Shown here piece by piece: positions 1 through 7,685 of a DNA stretch of 36,088 nt. Under the pieces are notes generated by a model. The model saw nothing but the letters and a program-made list of their open reading frames with translations, did no database searches and was not told where the DNA came from. Position numbers and translations under genes: made by a program. Each line of letters opens with the position of its first letter. Within the stretch, counting starts at the first letter, position 1. Origin of the DNA: Alphaproteobacteria bacterium (GTDB taxonomy: Bacteria > Pseudomonadota > Alphaproteobacteria > UBA9219); the NCBI GenBank assembly GCA_031291395.1, contig JARLJD010000145.1, positions 1 through 36,088 of the forward strand. Direction: 5' to 3'.

Positions 1-75
1 ATAACTGCCCTCGATTAAAGGCAAAATCGTTGCCGCAAAATACTCTTCTGTGATGGGGTAAAGCCGTTGATCCAT
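1..75 (-). pseudogene. N-terminal end of a possible IS transposase, cut by the window edge
   Basis: An open frame starts with ATG at 73-75 on the minus strand and runs off the left edge after 25 residues (MDQRLYPITEEYF...). A good ribosome binding site (GGAGG) lies about 7 bases upstream of the ATG. The opening residues resemble the start of IS5-group DDE transposases, which often begin with a short 'LYP..-EYF' type segment before a proline-rich linker. That is a memory-based resemblance over very few residues, so the family call is weak. The start and binding site are seen directly; whether the gene is intact cannot be judged here. Confidence 0.4.
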
Positions 76-170
76 GAGAGCCTCCGTTGTGAGGCCTCCA
101 GCGAATCACGTAAAGGTAAAACCTTTGTTAACGGTGTCTAGGGCTTGACATGAAACAATCGCGATGTTTG

Positions 171-242
171 GTAGCGTGGGGTTCCACCCCCGCGCCCGCA
201 GGGTGTTTGTGGCGTGGACGCGGGGGTGGCACCCCCCGCTAC
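171..242. repeat. GC-rich imperfect palindrome (GTAGCGTGGGG type)
   Basis: The left arm GTAGCGTGGGGTTCCACCCC is matched by a right arm ending GGGGTGGCACCCCCCGCTAC, with about 24 bases between. The arms would form a long hairpin. It lies between the minus-strand start at 75 and the plus-strand metallopeptidase gene. I saw no second copy of this exact type in the window. Confidence 0.8.
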
Positions 243-297
243 CCGAATGACTGTTATTTCATGACGAGTCCTTAACGCAAACACAAAAAGGTTTAGC

Positions 298-1047
298 TTG
301 ATTGATAAGGACTCCCCTCTCGAATCCGGCCTTGTCGCTCTTGGTGGCGAGCGGGTGCTTTTTTCCGTTTCTCGCTCGAAGAAGCGGAAACGAACGATCG
401 CTTTTAAGATGGAGCGCGACGGCGGTTTGCGCGTGTTGGCCCCGGCTTCGGTCAGCCTCGGCGCAGTTACGAAAATTCTGCAAAAGCGCGCGGCGTGGAT
501 TGCGCGCGAACGGGCGGATCGCCGGAAAGCCGCTCCGGCGCATGAATACACCGACGGCGCGGCTTTTTCCTATCTGGGGCATAGCTGCGCATTGCGGATC
601 ACGCAAGGCGATCATGCGCCACGATCGTGCCGCCTTGCGCCGCATGTTTTGCATATCCATGTGCCGGATGAAACCCTGTCGCAAGAAAATTTGCGAGAGG
701 AAGTGCGGCTTGAAATTTTGTTGTGGGTCAAAAAACGCGCACGGGTGAAATTGAAGCGGCGGCTCGATTTATGGGCGGGCAGATTGGGCGTGCGGTATAA
801 AAAACTGGCGGTGACGGCTCCTGAACATCGTTGGGGCAGTTGCAGCGCCGATAATGTTATCCGGCTGAACTGGAAGCTGATGCTCGCGCCTTTGCCGATA
901 CTCGATTACGTCGCGGCGCATGAGCTTTGCCATGTGCGTCACAAAAACCATTCGCCGCGTTTTTGGAATTTTCTTGCGCAGGCGATGCCGGACTACAAAA
1001 CGCGCCGTAAATATCTGCGCAGCATAGAGCGCAAACTTATGATATAA
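298..1047 (+). CDS. YgjP-like metal-dependent hydrolase (DUF45/M48-related)
   Basis: A 249-residue protein of the YgjP/WLM-like metallopeptidase group (DUF45). Near the C-terminus it carries the zinc motif HELCH followed by H-K-N-H-S-P-R-F-W, the usual signature of this family. Members are presumed zinc proteases or hydrolases with unknown substrates. The N-terminal half is basic and matches the family layout: a short beta-rich start, then the 'RWGSCS' stretch just before the zinc helix, seen here as HRWGSCSADN. The best-placed start is TTG at 298, with AGG about seven bases upstream; no ATG lies nearby in frame. The gene stands alone on its strand. Confidence 0.85.
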   Translation: MIDKDSPLESGLVALGGERVLFSVSRSKKRKRTIAFKMERDGGLRVLAPASVSLGAVTKILQKRAAWIARERADRRKAAPAHEYTDGAAFSYLGHSCALRITQGDHAPRSCRLAPHVLHIHVPDETLSQENLREEVRLEILLWVKKRARVKLKRRLDLWAGRLGVRYKKLAVTAPEHRWGSCSADNVIRLNWKLMLAPLPILDYVAAHELCHVRHKNHSPRFWNFLAQAMPDYKTRRKYLRSIERKLMI

Positions 1048-1066
1048 AGTTGCTGTGCCTACTTGC

Positions 1067-1138
1067 TCGTAGGAGCGGCTTCCAGCCGCGACTGTTGACA
1101 TAAAGACAAGAGGTCGTGGCTGGAAGCCGCTCCTACGA
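1067..1138. repeat. Palindromic repeat family A, copy 1
   Basis: The arms TCGTAGGAGCGGCTTCCAGC and its complement GCTGGAAGCCGCTCCTACGA enclose a variable centre. Near-identical copies lie at 2347-2418 and 17872-17943, with a degraded one at 34744-34807. This copy sits between the YgjP-like gene and the small membrane protein gene. Confidence 0.95.
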
Positions 1139-1171
1139 GACAGCGAAACTTCTCTAACCTTGGAGGCGGCA

Positions 1172-1357
1172 ATGACGGTTATTATGGAACAGGGATTCGG
1201 CTCTTTCGGGCCGGCTTTTATCAAATATGGCATCGGTTACGGCGCTGTCGCGGCTATGATTCTGTCTTACAGCGTTAATAAATCGATTCTCTGGATGTTG
1301 ATCCACGGCTGGTTCAGCTGGCTTTATGTGATCTATTTCGCCCTTTTCAAGCAGTGA
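1172..1357 (+). CDS. Small two-helix membrane protein, unrecognised
   Basis: A 61-residue protein with an ATG placed 6-8 bases after a strong ribosome binding site (GGAGG, 1162-1166). A TTG 12 bases upstream would overlap that site and is rejected. Two hydrophobic stretches are visible, roughly residues 15-32 (YGIGYGAVAAMILSYSV) and 38-58 (ILWMLIHGWFSWLYVIYFAL), separated by a short N-K linker. This suggests a hairpin in the inner membrane. I do not recognise a family. The gene starts shortly after repeat A copy 1 and no partner gene is close by. Confidence 0.7.
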   Translation: MTVIMEQGFGSFGPAFIKYGIGYGAVAAMILSYSVNKSILWMLIHGWFSWLYVIYFALFKQ

Positions 1358-1542
1358 AAGCCGCCGATAGGGTTAATTTTCTGCGAACTTCTTTTAAAAA
1401 CAGCCGTTTTTGGGGACTTTTGTTCTAACCCTCTGTTTTTTCGTGCAAAAAGACAAAAGCTGTGCTAATCGTTTCGCTCACAGGATGATTGTGCTGTTTT
1501 TAGTGGGTTGCGAACGAACGCAAAAAAGAGGGGAGAGGTTTG

Positions 1543-2340
1543 ATGACTGCCGCAAAGAAAAAAAATTCGGCTAAAAAAACCGTGGCGTCAAAGAAGCCTG
1601 CGGCCAAGAAATCCGCGCCGCCTCAACCCAAAAAGATTCTGGCCAAAAAGATTTCCCCCAAAGCGAAAAGCAAATCTTCTTTGTCGCTTTTAAAATTTCC
1701 TCGCCCCAGTCTGGTTTCGCAATTGTCCGGTGGCGGCGAGCGGTTAAGCCCGCGTTTGCAAGCCGTGATTGATAAAAGCGACATCACGGACGTTCTAACC
1801 AAATTCGCGCGGGGCATTGATCGTATCGACGAAAATCTGCTCCGTTCAGTTTTGCACCACGACGCCACGCTCGATCTCGGCCCCGGCGTCTTTCAGGGCA
1901 CGAGCGGCGATTATGTGCGCTGGGTTCTTGGCGTTTTGCAGGGCATTCGTTCCTCGCACCATTTGATCGGCAATGTTCGCGTCGAATTGGAAGGCGACGC
2001 GGCTTTGGTGGAATCTTATTTCCATGCGCATATCCGCATCGAAAAGCCGATCGGGCGCGAGGACGTGTTTATGGGCGGACGCAATCTCGACCGTTTCGAA
2101 CGCCGCCCTTCCGGCTCGGCGGGCGTGTGGAAGATCATGCATCGCAAGCAAATCCTCGATTGGGTGCGTACCCAGTCGGCCTCGGATATTTTCTATCACC
2201 AAAATCCCGACGCCTTGTGGAGCTATCGCACCAAGACCGACGCGTCCTACCACATGGCGCAATTCCCCGGCACGCAAGCAGGCGGCAAATTACCAGCGTT
2301 TCTGGGACGGCATTATGAGAGCAAGAGCGTGAAATTTTAA
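1543..2340 (+). CDS. NTF2/SnoaL-like domain protein with lysine/alanine-rich N-terminal tail
   Basis: A 265-residue protein with two distinct parts. Residues 1 to about 50 are dominated by Lys, Ala, Ser and Pro with K-K/A-K-K repeats, resembling histone-H1-like bacterial DNA-binding tails. From about residue 75 to 230 there is an NTF2-fold (SnoaL-like) domain: a helix with DITDVLTKFARGID, then 'DATLDLGPG', and a strand with 'HHLIGNVRVELEGDAALVES', as in ring-hydroxylase small subunits and SnoaL_4 proteins. The tail is unusual for that fold. ATG 1543 follows GAGAGG. The substrate, if any, is unknown. The gene is followed directly by a family A palindrome. Confidence 0.75.
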   Translation: MTAAKKKNSAKKTVASKKPAAKKSAPPQPKKILAKKISPKAKSKSSLSLLKFPRPSLVSQLSGGGERLSPRLQAVIDKSDITDVLTKFARGIDRIDENLLRSVLHHDATLDLGPGVFQGTSGDYVRWVLGVLQGIRSSHHLIGNVRVELEGDAALVESYFHAHIRIEKPIGREDVFMGGRNLDRFERRPSGSAGVWKIMHRKQILDWVRTQSASDIFYHQNPDALWSYRTKTDASYHMAQFPGTQAGGKLPAFLGRHYESKSVKF

Positions 2341-2346
2341 GCTTTC

Positions 2347-2418
2347 TCGTAGGAGCGGCTTCCAGCCGCGACTGTTGACGTAAGAGCAAAGTGTCGCGGC
2401 TGGAAGCCGCTCCTACGA
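2347..2418. repeat. Palindromic repeat family A, copy 2
   Basis: Same arms as copy 1 (TCGTAGGAGCGGCTTCCAGC and its complement). It begins six bases after the stop codon of the SnoaL-like gene and ends twelve bases before the nusB stop. It fills the convergent gap and could act as a bidirectional terminator. Confidence 0.95.
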
Positions 2419-2430
2419 TGTTCATACAAA

Positions 2431-2898
2431 TCACGAACGAATCTTCTTCGCCAACCGATCCAGCACGGCGTTGACAAGCCCGGGTTCCTTGGCGTCGAAA
2501 AACCCGTGCGCGACGTCAACATAATCGTTGACGATGACGCCCTCAGGCGTTTCTGCGCAATGCAGAAGCTCGAAAGCTCCTGCGCGCAAAATGGCTTTGA
2601 GCAAAGGCTCCAGACGCTCCGCCGACAGCTTCGCATCGACAGCACCCGCGATCATCGCATCAAGGCCGGATAGATTTTCGCTGACGCCAAAGACGATTTG
2701 GCTGAACAAATCAACATCCACGGCAATAACAGTTTGTTCTTCCTGCAAAAGCACGCCCGGGTCGGCGCGAAAGCGACCAATCAAAACATCAGGCGCTTCC
2801 GGCGCAAGGGCGATCTGGTACAGCCCCTGAACCGCCGCCAAACGCGCAAGGCGGCGCATGCTGTTATCGGATTTCTTTTTCTTCGTTTCTTGTTCCAT
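2431..2898 (-). CDS. nusB: Transcription antitermination factor NusB
   Basis: A 155-residue protein matching NusB in length and pattern. The N-terminal 'RRLARLAAVQGLYQI' helix binds boxA RNA and NusE (S10), and the C-terminal part has the conserved 'VIVNDYVDVAHGFF...EPGLVNAVLDRLA' sequence. NusB acts in rRNA transcription antitermination. ATG 2896-2898 was chosen because an AAGAAGAG site precedes it. The frame stays open upstream, but that extension only reads through a palindromic repeat. NusB is the third gene of ribB-ribH-nusB, a standard alphaproteobacterial order, although the ribH-nusB gap here has been widened by the repeat. Confidence 0.95.
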   Translation of the reverse strand: MEQETKKKKSDNSMRRLARLAAVQGLYQIALAPEAPDVLIGRFRADPGVLLQEEQTVIAVDVDLFSQIVFGVSENLSGLDAMIAGAVDAKLSAERLEPLLKAILRAGAFELLHCAETPEGVIVNDYVDVAHGFFDAKEPGLVNAVLDRLAKKIRS

Positions 2899-2937
2899 TT
2901 GACTCTTCTTTACCTGTAATCCCCAAGCTGGCGGGCG

Positions 2938-3049
2938 ACTCCCTCTCCCCCTCTTGGGGGGAGAGGGTCGGGGTGAGGGGGGCGGTTCGGATATAATCCC
3001 CGCGTCCCCCCTCACCCTAACCCTCTCCCCCCAAGAGGGGGAGCGGGAA
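2938..3049. repeat. Palindromic repeat family B, copy 1
   Basis: A compound element: an outer palindrome CCCTCTCCCC-CTCTTGGGGG-GAGAGGG, a middle arm GGTGAGGGGG, an AT-richer centre (atataatcc), then CCCCCTCACC and a second CCCTCTCCCC palindrome. It lies between ribH and nusB in the operon. Related copies are at 6718-6913 (variant), 7686-7795 and 31961-32068. Confidence 0.9.
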
Positions 3050-3077
3050 TTCTCTCCGCGGCTTAAGCGTTCTTGAC

Positions 3078-3596
3078 CTACTGCTTCGCGACCCACCTGC
3101 GCTTAGGCGACAGGCGAAAGTGGTGTTTAAGTTCGATCATATGTAAGCAAGCCTCTGCCGCCGCGCCACCGCGATTCAGCCGCGCGGGGTCTGCCCGTTC
3201 AAGCGCTTGTTCCTTCGTATTGCACGTCAAAATCCCGTTGCCGACAGCCAAAGCGTGGCGCAACGTCAAATCCTGCAAGCCGCGCGCGCTTTCAAAAGCC
3301 ACGATTTCGTCGTGATGCGTCCCGCCCTTCAAGACGCAGCCTAGCGCGATAAAGCCGTCGCTGCGGCGGCGCACGGGATCAAAGTCCAAAGACCGCAAGG
3401 CATAGGCAATCGCGGCAGGAATTTCCAAAGCGCCCGGCACCGTGACGATGTCATAAGTCGCGCCCGCGCGATCCAGAACCGCCGTGACTCCCTGCAATTG
3501 CAAATCGGCGATGTCGGCGTAAAAACGCGCTTCGACGATCATGACATGCGGCGGCGTTTCAAAATGAAAAACGGCAGGGGGGCGATCGGATTCCAT
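3078..3596 (-). CDS. ribH: 6,7-dimethyl-8-ribityllumazine synthase
   Basis: A 172-residue lumazine synthase, which condenses 5-amino-6-ribitylamino-uracil with 3,4-dihydroxy-2-butanone 4-phosphate in riboflavin synthesis. Visible family signatures are 'VPGALEIPAAI' and 'GCVLKGGTHHDEIV', the latter carrying the catalytic histidine region, followed by 'GILTCNTKEQALERA', which corresponds to the usual 'GVLT..T.EQA..RA'. ATG 3594-3596 begins MESDRPPAV, seven bases after the ribB stop. A longer in-frame extension overlaps ribB and is rejected. The partner RibB makes one of its two substrates. Confidence 0.95.
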   Translation of the reverse strand: MESDRPPAVFHFETPPHVMIVEARFYADIADLQLQGVTAVLDRAGATYDIVTVPGALEIPAAIAYALRSLDFDPVRRRSDGFIALGCVLKGGTHHDEIVAFESARGLQDLTLRHALAVGNGILTCNTKEQALERADPARLNRGGAAAEACLHMIELKHHFRLSPKRRWVAKQ

Positions 3597-3603
3597 GTTC
3601 GGC

Positions 3604-4248
3604 CTATTGTCCGGTGCGGCGGCGATAAGCGAGAAGATCGGCAATCGTGCCGATTTTCAAGCCGTGAATGCGCGCGAAATTGATCAAATCCTGCCTGCGC
3701 GCCATCGTTCCGTCGTCGTTCATGATCTCGCAAATAACAGCCGCGGGAATCAAACCCGCCAAACGCGCGATGTCGACGGAGCCTTCCGTTTGGCCTGTGC
3801 GTTCCAAAACGCCTTGGGGCCGCGCGCGGAGGGGAAAAACATGTCCCGGGCTGACGATATCCTGCGGCCCTTTGTCGGGAGAAATGGCGGTCAAAATGGT
3901 ATGCGCACGGTCGGCGGCGGAAATGCCCGTGGTCACGCCTTCGCGCGCTTCGATCGAAACGGTAAATGCCGTTTGGAATCGAGAGCCGTTCGTTTGCGTC
4001 ATCATCGGCAGATACAATCGGTCAACCAGTTCAGGCGCCAAAGCGAGGCAAATCAACCCACGCCCGAAACGCGCCATAAAATTAATCGCCTCCGCCGTCG
4101 CGAATTCCGCGGGAAGGATAAGATCGCCTTCGTTTTCGCGGTCTTCGTCATCGGTCAAAATAGCCATACGCCCCCGCCGCGCCTCGTCGATCAGTTCGTC
4201 GACCGAGGCGGTGGGAAAATCGTTGTTTTGCGCGAGAGATAAGCTCAT
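3604..4248 (-). CDS. ribB: 3,4-dihydroxy-2-butanone 4-phosphate synthase
   Basis: A 214-residue monofunctional RibB, which converts ribulose 5-phosphate to 3,4-dihydroxy-2-butanone 4-phosphate and formate. The metal and substrate motif [11 protein letters not shown] is near residue 35, and the conserved '[11 protein letters not shown]' and '[20 protein letters not shown]' segments follow. The length fits a stand-alone domain, not a RibBA fusion with GTP cyclohydrolase II. It is the first gene of the minus-strand operon with ribH and nusB. I looked for an FMN riboswitch upstream (4249-4320) and saw none. Confidence 0.95.
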   Translation of the reverse strand: MSLSLAQNNDFPTASVDELIDEARRGRMAILTDDEDRENEGDLILPAEFATAEAINFMARFGRGLICLALAPELVDRLYLPMMTQTNGSRFQTAFTVSIEAREGVTTGISAADRAHTILTAISPDKGPQDIVSPGHVFPLRARPQGVLERTGQTEGSVDIARLAGLIPAAVICEIMNDDGTMARRQDLINFARIHGLKIGTIADLLAYRRRTGQ

Positions 4249-4320
4249 AGGGCGGGGTTATAGCGCGGTTTTGGATAACCCCAAAGCCCGTTTTGAACTT
4301 ACCCTCTCCTCATTTTTGGG

Positions 4321-4581
4321 TCAGGGGCTATTTGGGACAAATAAATATTTTGTTGTTTTAGGATCCTTTTCAATCCCAACGGCAGCCCCTGTCTCTGTGT
4401 CTACACATATCCCCGTGCCTGAGCCGGGTTTTTTTGATAGCTTCTCGTCTGTCTTTTGAGCGCATTCACCAAGACTCCCGAATGACGTCAGTTGACCCGA
4501 CACTTTTTCACCAGATGTTCCTAAAGTGAGATGCTTAGCTGTAGGAATTTCCCCTATGGGTACATATTTAGCAGTTGTCAT
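4321..4581 (-). CDS. Small AT-rich orphan protein, unrecognised
   Basis: An 86-residue protein beginning MTTAKYVPIGEIP, preceded by an excellent ribosome binding site (GGGAGGA, six bases before ATG). The composition is polar with Gly, Thr and Lys and no membrane segment. Two cysteines are present. The base composition is more AT-rich than neighbouring genes, and the upstream spacer (4582-4758) is AT-rich too, with a TATACT hexamer near 4637-4642 on the minus strand that could be a -10 box. These points fit a horizontally acquired gene. I do not recognise a family. Confidence 0.6.
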   Translation of the reverse strand: MTTAKYVPIGEIPTAKHLTLGTSGEKVSGQLTSFGSLGECAQKTDEKLSKKPGSGTGICVDTETGAAVGIEKDPKTTKYLFVPNSP

Positions 4582-4758
4582 AATGTCCTCCCATAAAGCT
4601 TATGCAGCGAATTAAGATAAATATCTGTGAGTATAATGCGAGATTGTGTATATTTTATTAACCCCTATCATTCCCACCTCAATTTTTTCCTCATTCCTTC
4701 AACGGCTTGGAATTCGCAAGTTAATTATCAACACACAAACACCCAATATATTCGAAGG

Positions 4759-5085
4759 CTATCTGTCGCTGTCAATACCGTGAAGCAACCGTTCAAAGTC
4801 CTGTCCACCATAAAATATGCCGTGAATCATGACTGTCAGGCCGTCATGATCGACTGAGAAAGCAATGGTTACGCGGCGAGCGTAGCTTTTGATGCGAAGC
4901 AAAGGATGTATATCGTCGCGTTTTGTGCCTCGCTCCGGAAAAGTTTCGAGCGATAAACAATCAGCGACAATTCCGCCGACGAAGTCCTCTGCGCGCGCAA
5001 CGCCGCTGTTGTCGGCAATATACACATACAGATTGTCGAGCTGTTTCTCTGCGCGTTTTGAGAAAGCGACGGCGTAATGTATCAT
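4759..5085 (-). CDS. parE: ParE/RelE-superfamily toxin
   Basis: A 108-residue toxin of the ParE/RelE fold: N-terminal 'FSKRAEKQLDNLYVYIADNSG' helix pair, a middle 'LETFPERGTKRDDIHP' segment and a C-terminal strand 'RRVTIAFSVDHDGLTVMIHGIFYGGQDFERLL'. The G-I-F-Y-G-G-Q-D ending is typical of chromosomal ParE proteins, which poison DNA gyrase; the target here is inferred. Its ATG overlaps the antitoxin stop by four bases (ATGA), so the pair is translationally coupled. Confidence 0.9.
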   Translation of the reverse strand: MIHYAVAFSKRAEKQLDNLYVYIADNSGVARAEDFVGGIVADCLSLETFPERGTKRDDIHPLLRIKSYARRVTIAFSVDHDGLTVMIHGIFYGGQDFERLLHGIDSDR

Positions 5086-5369
5086 TTTCTTCTGGATTTT
5101 GCTCGGCGTTTCCGATGAGCCTCGCGCAAACGGGACATCATTTGATCGGCAGGCACCGCGGCTTCAGGGTTTCCCGCATGTTCTTCGATGCTTTTGACAA
5201 CTTCCGTACGCAGCCAGCTTTCGACAGCCGCGTCGCGGGCTTGCAACGTGCGCAGACCGTCGCGGACGACTTCGCTTTCCGAGGCGTATTCGCCGGATGC
5301 GACTTTGGCTTTGACCATTGCCGCCATATCGTGCGGCAATGTGACACTAAGAGGATGTGTGCTTCGCAT
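5082..5369 (-). CDS. parD: ParD-type ribbon-helix-helix antitoxin
   Basis: A 95-residue antitoxin. The N-terminal 'HPLSVTLPHDMAAMVKAKV' strand and helix, followed by 'GEYASESEVVRDGLRTL', is the ParD/CopG ribbon-helix-helix DNA-binding domain. The basic C-terminus (HRKRRAKSRRK) is the flexible toxin-binding part. The start is supported by GGGAGAGAC just upstream. It is the first gene of the pair and probably autorepresses through the small palindrome over its ribosome binding site. Confidence 0.9.
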   Translation of the reverse strand: MRSTHPLSVTLPHDMAAMVKAKVASGEYASESEVVRDGLRTLQARDAAVESWLRTEVVKSIEEHAGNPEAAVPADQMMSRLREAHRKRRAKSRRK

Positions 5370-5375
5370 ATGTCT

Positions 5376-5388
5376 CTCCCATAGGGAG
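5376..5388. promoter_or_regulatory. Candidate ParD operator
   Basis: The perfect inverted repeat CTCCC-ATA-GGGAG overlaps the antitoxin ribosome binding site on the minus strand. ParD proteins typically bind short palindromes in their own leader. The palindrome is seen; the role is inferred. Confidence 0.4.
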
Positions 5389-5498
5389 TAATATAGCGCA
5401 GCATACGATTAAATCACACAGTTTTTCGCCCACACAAATGCCCGATTTACGCATTAACCAGAACCGTATATCTTACCGCAAAATCTTTCAGGTGATTT

Positions 5499-6683
5499 AT
5501 GACCAATCCCGCCTTTCCAACCCCTTCCCCTCCTCCGCGCCGCACGGGAAGAATTCTGACGCTCCTCGCCCTTCTGGCTTTGATCGGAGGCGGGGTGTTA
5601 TGGATGCACAAAGGATCCGAGACTTCTGCCGCCAAGCATCCCCCGCACGACGAGGCGGTTCCGGTCGGCCTTGCGACGATTGCCAAGGGCGACATCGACA
5701 TTATTTATCCCGCGCTCGGTACCGTCACGCCTTTGGCCACGGTCACGGTACGCACACAGATTAACGGGCAATTGCAGGAGATCGGTTTTCAGGAAGGGCA
5801 GATCGTCAAAAAAGACGATTTTCTGGCGCAGATCGATCCGCGGCCTTATCAAGTGGCGCTGGAACAAGCGCAGGGGGCTTTGCAAAAAGATCAGGGGCTT
5901 TTAAAGGATGCTCAGATCAATCTTGCGCGTTACCAAAAACTGGTCGAACAAAACTCGATTTCCAAACAGCAACTCGATACGCAAACGGCTTTGGTACAGC
6001 AGGACGAAGGCAATGTCGCCGCCGATCAGGCGCAGATCGACGCAGCTAAGCTGAACGTCGCTTATTGCCATATCACGGCTCCTATCACCGGACGCGTGGG
6101 GTTGCGGCAGGTCGATGCGGGCAATTATGTGCAGACGTCCGATACGAACGGCATCGTGGTTCTGACCCAGCTTGACCCCATTTCGGTCGTTTTTACCCTG
6201 CCGGAGGATCAGCTTCCGCCGATTATGAAACGACTGGCGACCGGCGTGGAATTGCCTGTTGAAGCCTATGACCGCGGTGGAGCGACCAAGCTTGCCGAGG
6301 GCAAGCTGACGGCGGTCGACAGCCAGATCAATACCTCGACCGGCACGATCAAACTGCGCGCGCAGTTCGACAATGCCTCAGGCATTCTGTTTCCTAATCA
6401 GTTCGTCAATGCGCAGGTCAAAGTCGACACCGTGCAGGGCGCGATCGTCGCGCCGCAAGCCGCCATTTTGCGCGGCTCGGTCGGAACTTTCGTCTATCTG
6501 GCCAAAGACGACGGCACGGTCGCCGTGCGTCCGGTCAAGACGGGCGTATCGCAAGGCAACAATGTCGAAATCCTGAGCGGTTTGGAAGCAGGCGACAAAG
6601 TCGTCGTCGACGGCACCGACAAATTGCGCGACGGCGCGAAGTATAAAGCGCCGGAGAGCGGGGAGTCGCAGGACAAAAAATAG
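5499..6683 (+). CDS. RND efflux system periplasmic adaptor (MdtA/AcrA-like)
   Basis: A 394-residue membrane fusion protein. A single N-terminal anchor (about residues 18-37, LLALLALIGGGVLWM) is followed by the first lipoyl half (TVRTQINGQLQEIGF), an alpha-helical hairpin rich in Gln, Leu and Asp (ALEQAQGALQKDQGLLKDAQ onward), the second lipoyl half (HITAPITGRVGLRQVDAGNY) and the beta-barrel. Order and length fit MdtA-type adaptors, which link an inner-membrane RND pump to an outer-membrane channel. No pump gene follows; the next frame is a nuclease preceded by a repeat. The pump may have been lost or be encoded elsewhere. Confidence 0.92.
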   Translation: MTNPAFPTPSPPPRRTGRILTLLALLALIGGGVLWMHKGSETSAAKHPPHDEAVPVGLATIAKGDIDIIYPALGTVTPLATVTVRTQINGQLQEIGFQEGQIVKKDDFLAQIDPRPYQVALEQAQGALQKDQGLLKDAQINLARYQKLVEQNSISKQQLDTQTALVQQDEGNVAADQAQIDAAKLNVAYCHITAPITGRVGLRQVDAGNYVQTSDTNGIVVLTQLDPISVVFTLPEDQLPPIMKRLATGVELPVEAYDRGGATKLAEGKLTAVDSQINTSTGTIKLRAQFDNASGILFPNQFVNAQVKVDTVQGAIVAPQAAILRGSVGTFVYLAKDDGTVAVRPVKTGVSQGNNVEILSGLEAGDKVVVDGTDKLRDGAKYKAPESGESQDKK

Positions 6684-6697
6684 GATCGGCACATGAC

Positions 6698-7633
6698 GTG
6701 AGAACCGGCGGTCATAGCCCCTCTCCGCCCGCGCTTGCGGGGGGAGAGGGGGGATACAAACAGTCGAGCAAAAGCAAAAGGTTGAAGGGGGTGAGGTGGG
6801 TGGTTGAGAGCGTGAATAATCTTCGACACCCACCTCACCCCATTCGTTCTATTGCACATGTTCGGCGTTCTGTCCCTCCCCTCTCCCCCCGCAAGCGCGG
6901 GCGGAGAGGGGTTATCACCGCCGCTGTCTTTCCGATCTGCGAGCTTATTCTGTTTGCTGTCATTCTGTCGCTGACTTGCGCGGCGCAAGCCCAAGACATC
7001 GTTGCCGCAAGCCAAATCATATCCGGCGATGAAATCGCCTTGCAAGATGGGCGCGTGTTGCGGCTGGCTGGCGTTAAAGCCGTAACGCCAAACGCCAAAA
7101 CATTTCTGGAATCCGCCGTTTTGAATCACGCGCTGGTTTTACAAGACGCCAAGCCTGACCGTTATGGCCGCGTCAACGCCACAGCCTCGGTTCAGGGACA
7201 AGCACAGTCGATCGAGGAAAGCTTGCTGAGCCAAGGGCTGGCTTTTGTCTATCCGGCGGTGGGCGACGATCGGCTGGATTCTTGGTTGGATGCAGAGCGG
7301 CAAGCGCGGCGGGAGAAACGCGGCACTTGGGCGGATCATCCCGACGTTCCCGCGCAAGATGCGCCCATTCTTTGCGGAAAATATGGCTTTGTCGCCGGAA
7401 CGGTCAGCGGGGCCGAGCGCATCAAGAACAAAGTCTATCTTCATCTCGGCGAAGGGGGACAGACGGATTTTACGTTAGAGATCGCCGCGCATTTTCTGCG
7501 CGCGCTAAGAAAACGCGGCCTCGATCCGCTAGCGCTGCAAGGCAAAAAACTGCGCATCCGCGGCTGGGTCAAACGCGACATCTACCCCACGATCACGCTA
7601 AGCGATCCGCATCAGATAGAGGCGATGGAATAA
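6698..7633 (+). CDS. Secreted staphylococcal-nuclease-like (SNase) protein; 5' end made by a repeat
   Basis: The recognisable protein starts near residue 72: a signal-peptide core (CELILFAVILSLTCAAQAQ) followed by an SNase-type OB-fold: 'GDEIALQDGRVLRLAGVKAV', 'PDRYGRVNATASV', 'SLLSQGLAFVYPAV' and 'AERQARREKRGTWAD'. These match thermonuclease-like domains found with envelope proteins; catalytic activity is uncertain. A second OB-like segment follows. The only in-frame start codons (GTG 6698, TTG 6782, GTG 6791, 6800, 6812) lie in or at the edge of a palindromic repeat, so the true start cannot be fixed. Stop at 7633. Confidence 0.75.
   Translation: MRTGGHSPSPPALAGGEGGYKQSSKSKRLKGVRWVVESVNNLRHPPHPIRSIAHVRRSVPPLSPRKRGRRGVITAAVFPICELILFAVILSLTCAAQAQDIVAASQIISGDEIALQDGRVLRLAGVKAVTPNAKTFLESAVLNHALVLQDAKPDRYGRVNATASVQGQAQSIEESLLSQGLAFVYPAVGDDRLDSWLDAERQARREKRGTWADHPDVPAQDAPILCGKYGFVAGTVSGAERIKNKVYLHLGEGGQTDFTLEIAAHFLRALRKRGLDPLALQGKKLRIRGWVKRDIYPTITLSDPHQIEAME
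6718..6913. repeat. Palindromic repeat family B, long variant
   Basis: The left palindrome CTCTCCGCCCGCGCTTGCGG with GGGAGAGG is matched about 150 bases later by CTCTCCCCCCGCAAGCGCGG with GCGGAGAGG. Inner arms GGGGGTGAGGTGGGTG and CACCCACCTCACCCC are also complementary. The whole is a nested hairpin about 195 bases long lying across the start of the nuclease reading frame. Confidence 0.9.
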
Positions 7634-7685
7634 GTCGGCCTGAGGAAATAGATGAGCCAAATAGCGCAGCAAAACCGGCGGGATT

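Noticed and set aside
2938..3096. N-terminal extension of NusB through the family B repeat
   Set aside because: NusB normally begins near MEQETKKK/RRLARL; an internal ATG with a binding site fits better, and the extension only translates the repeat.
4249..4320. FMN riboswitch before ribB
   Set aside because: None of the conserved riboswitch boxes are visible in the short upstream region.
4627..4857. A 76-codon plus-strand frame across the AT-rich spacer and parE 3' end
   Set aside because: It has no ribosome binding site, overlaps the ParE gene antisense and has no protein-like pattern.
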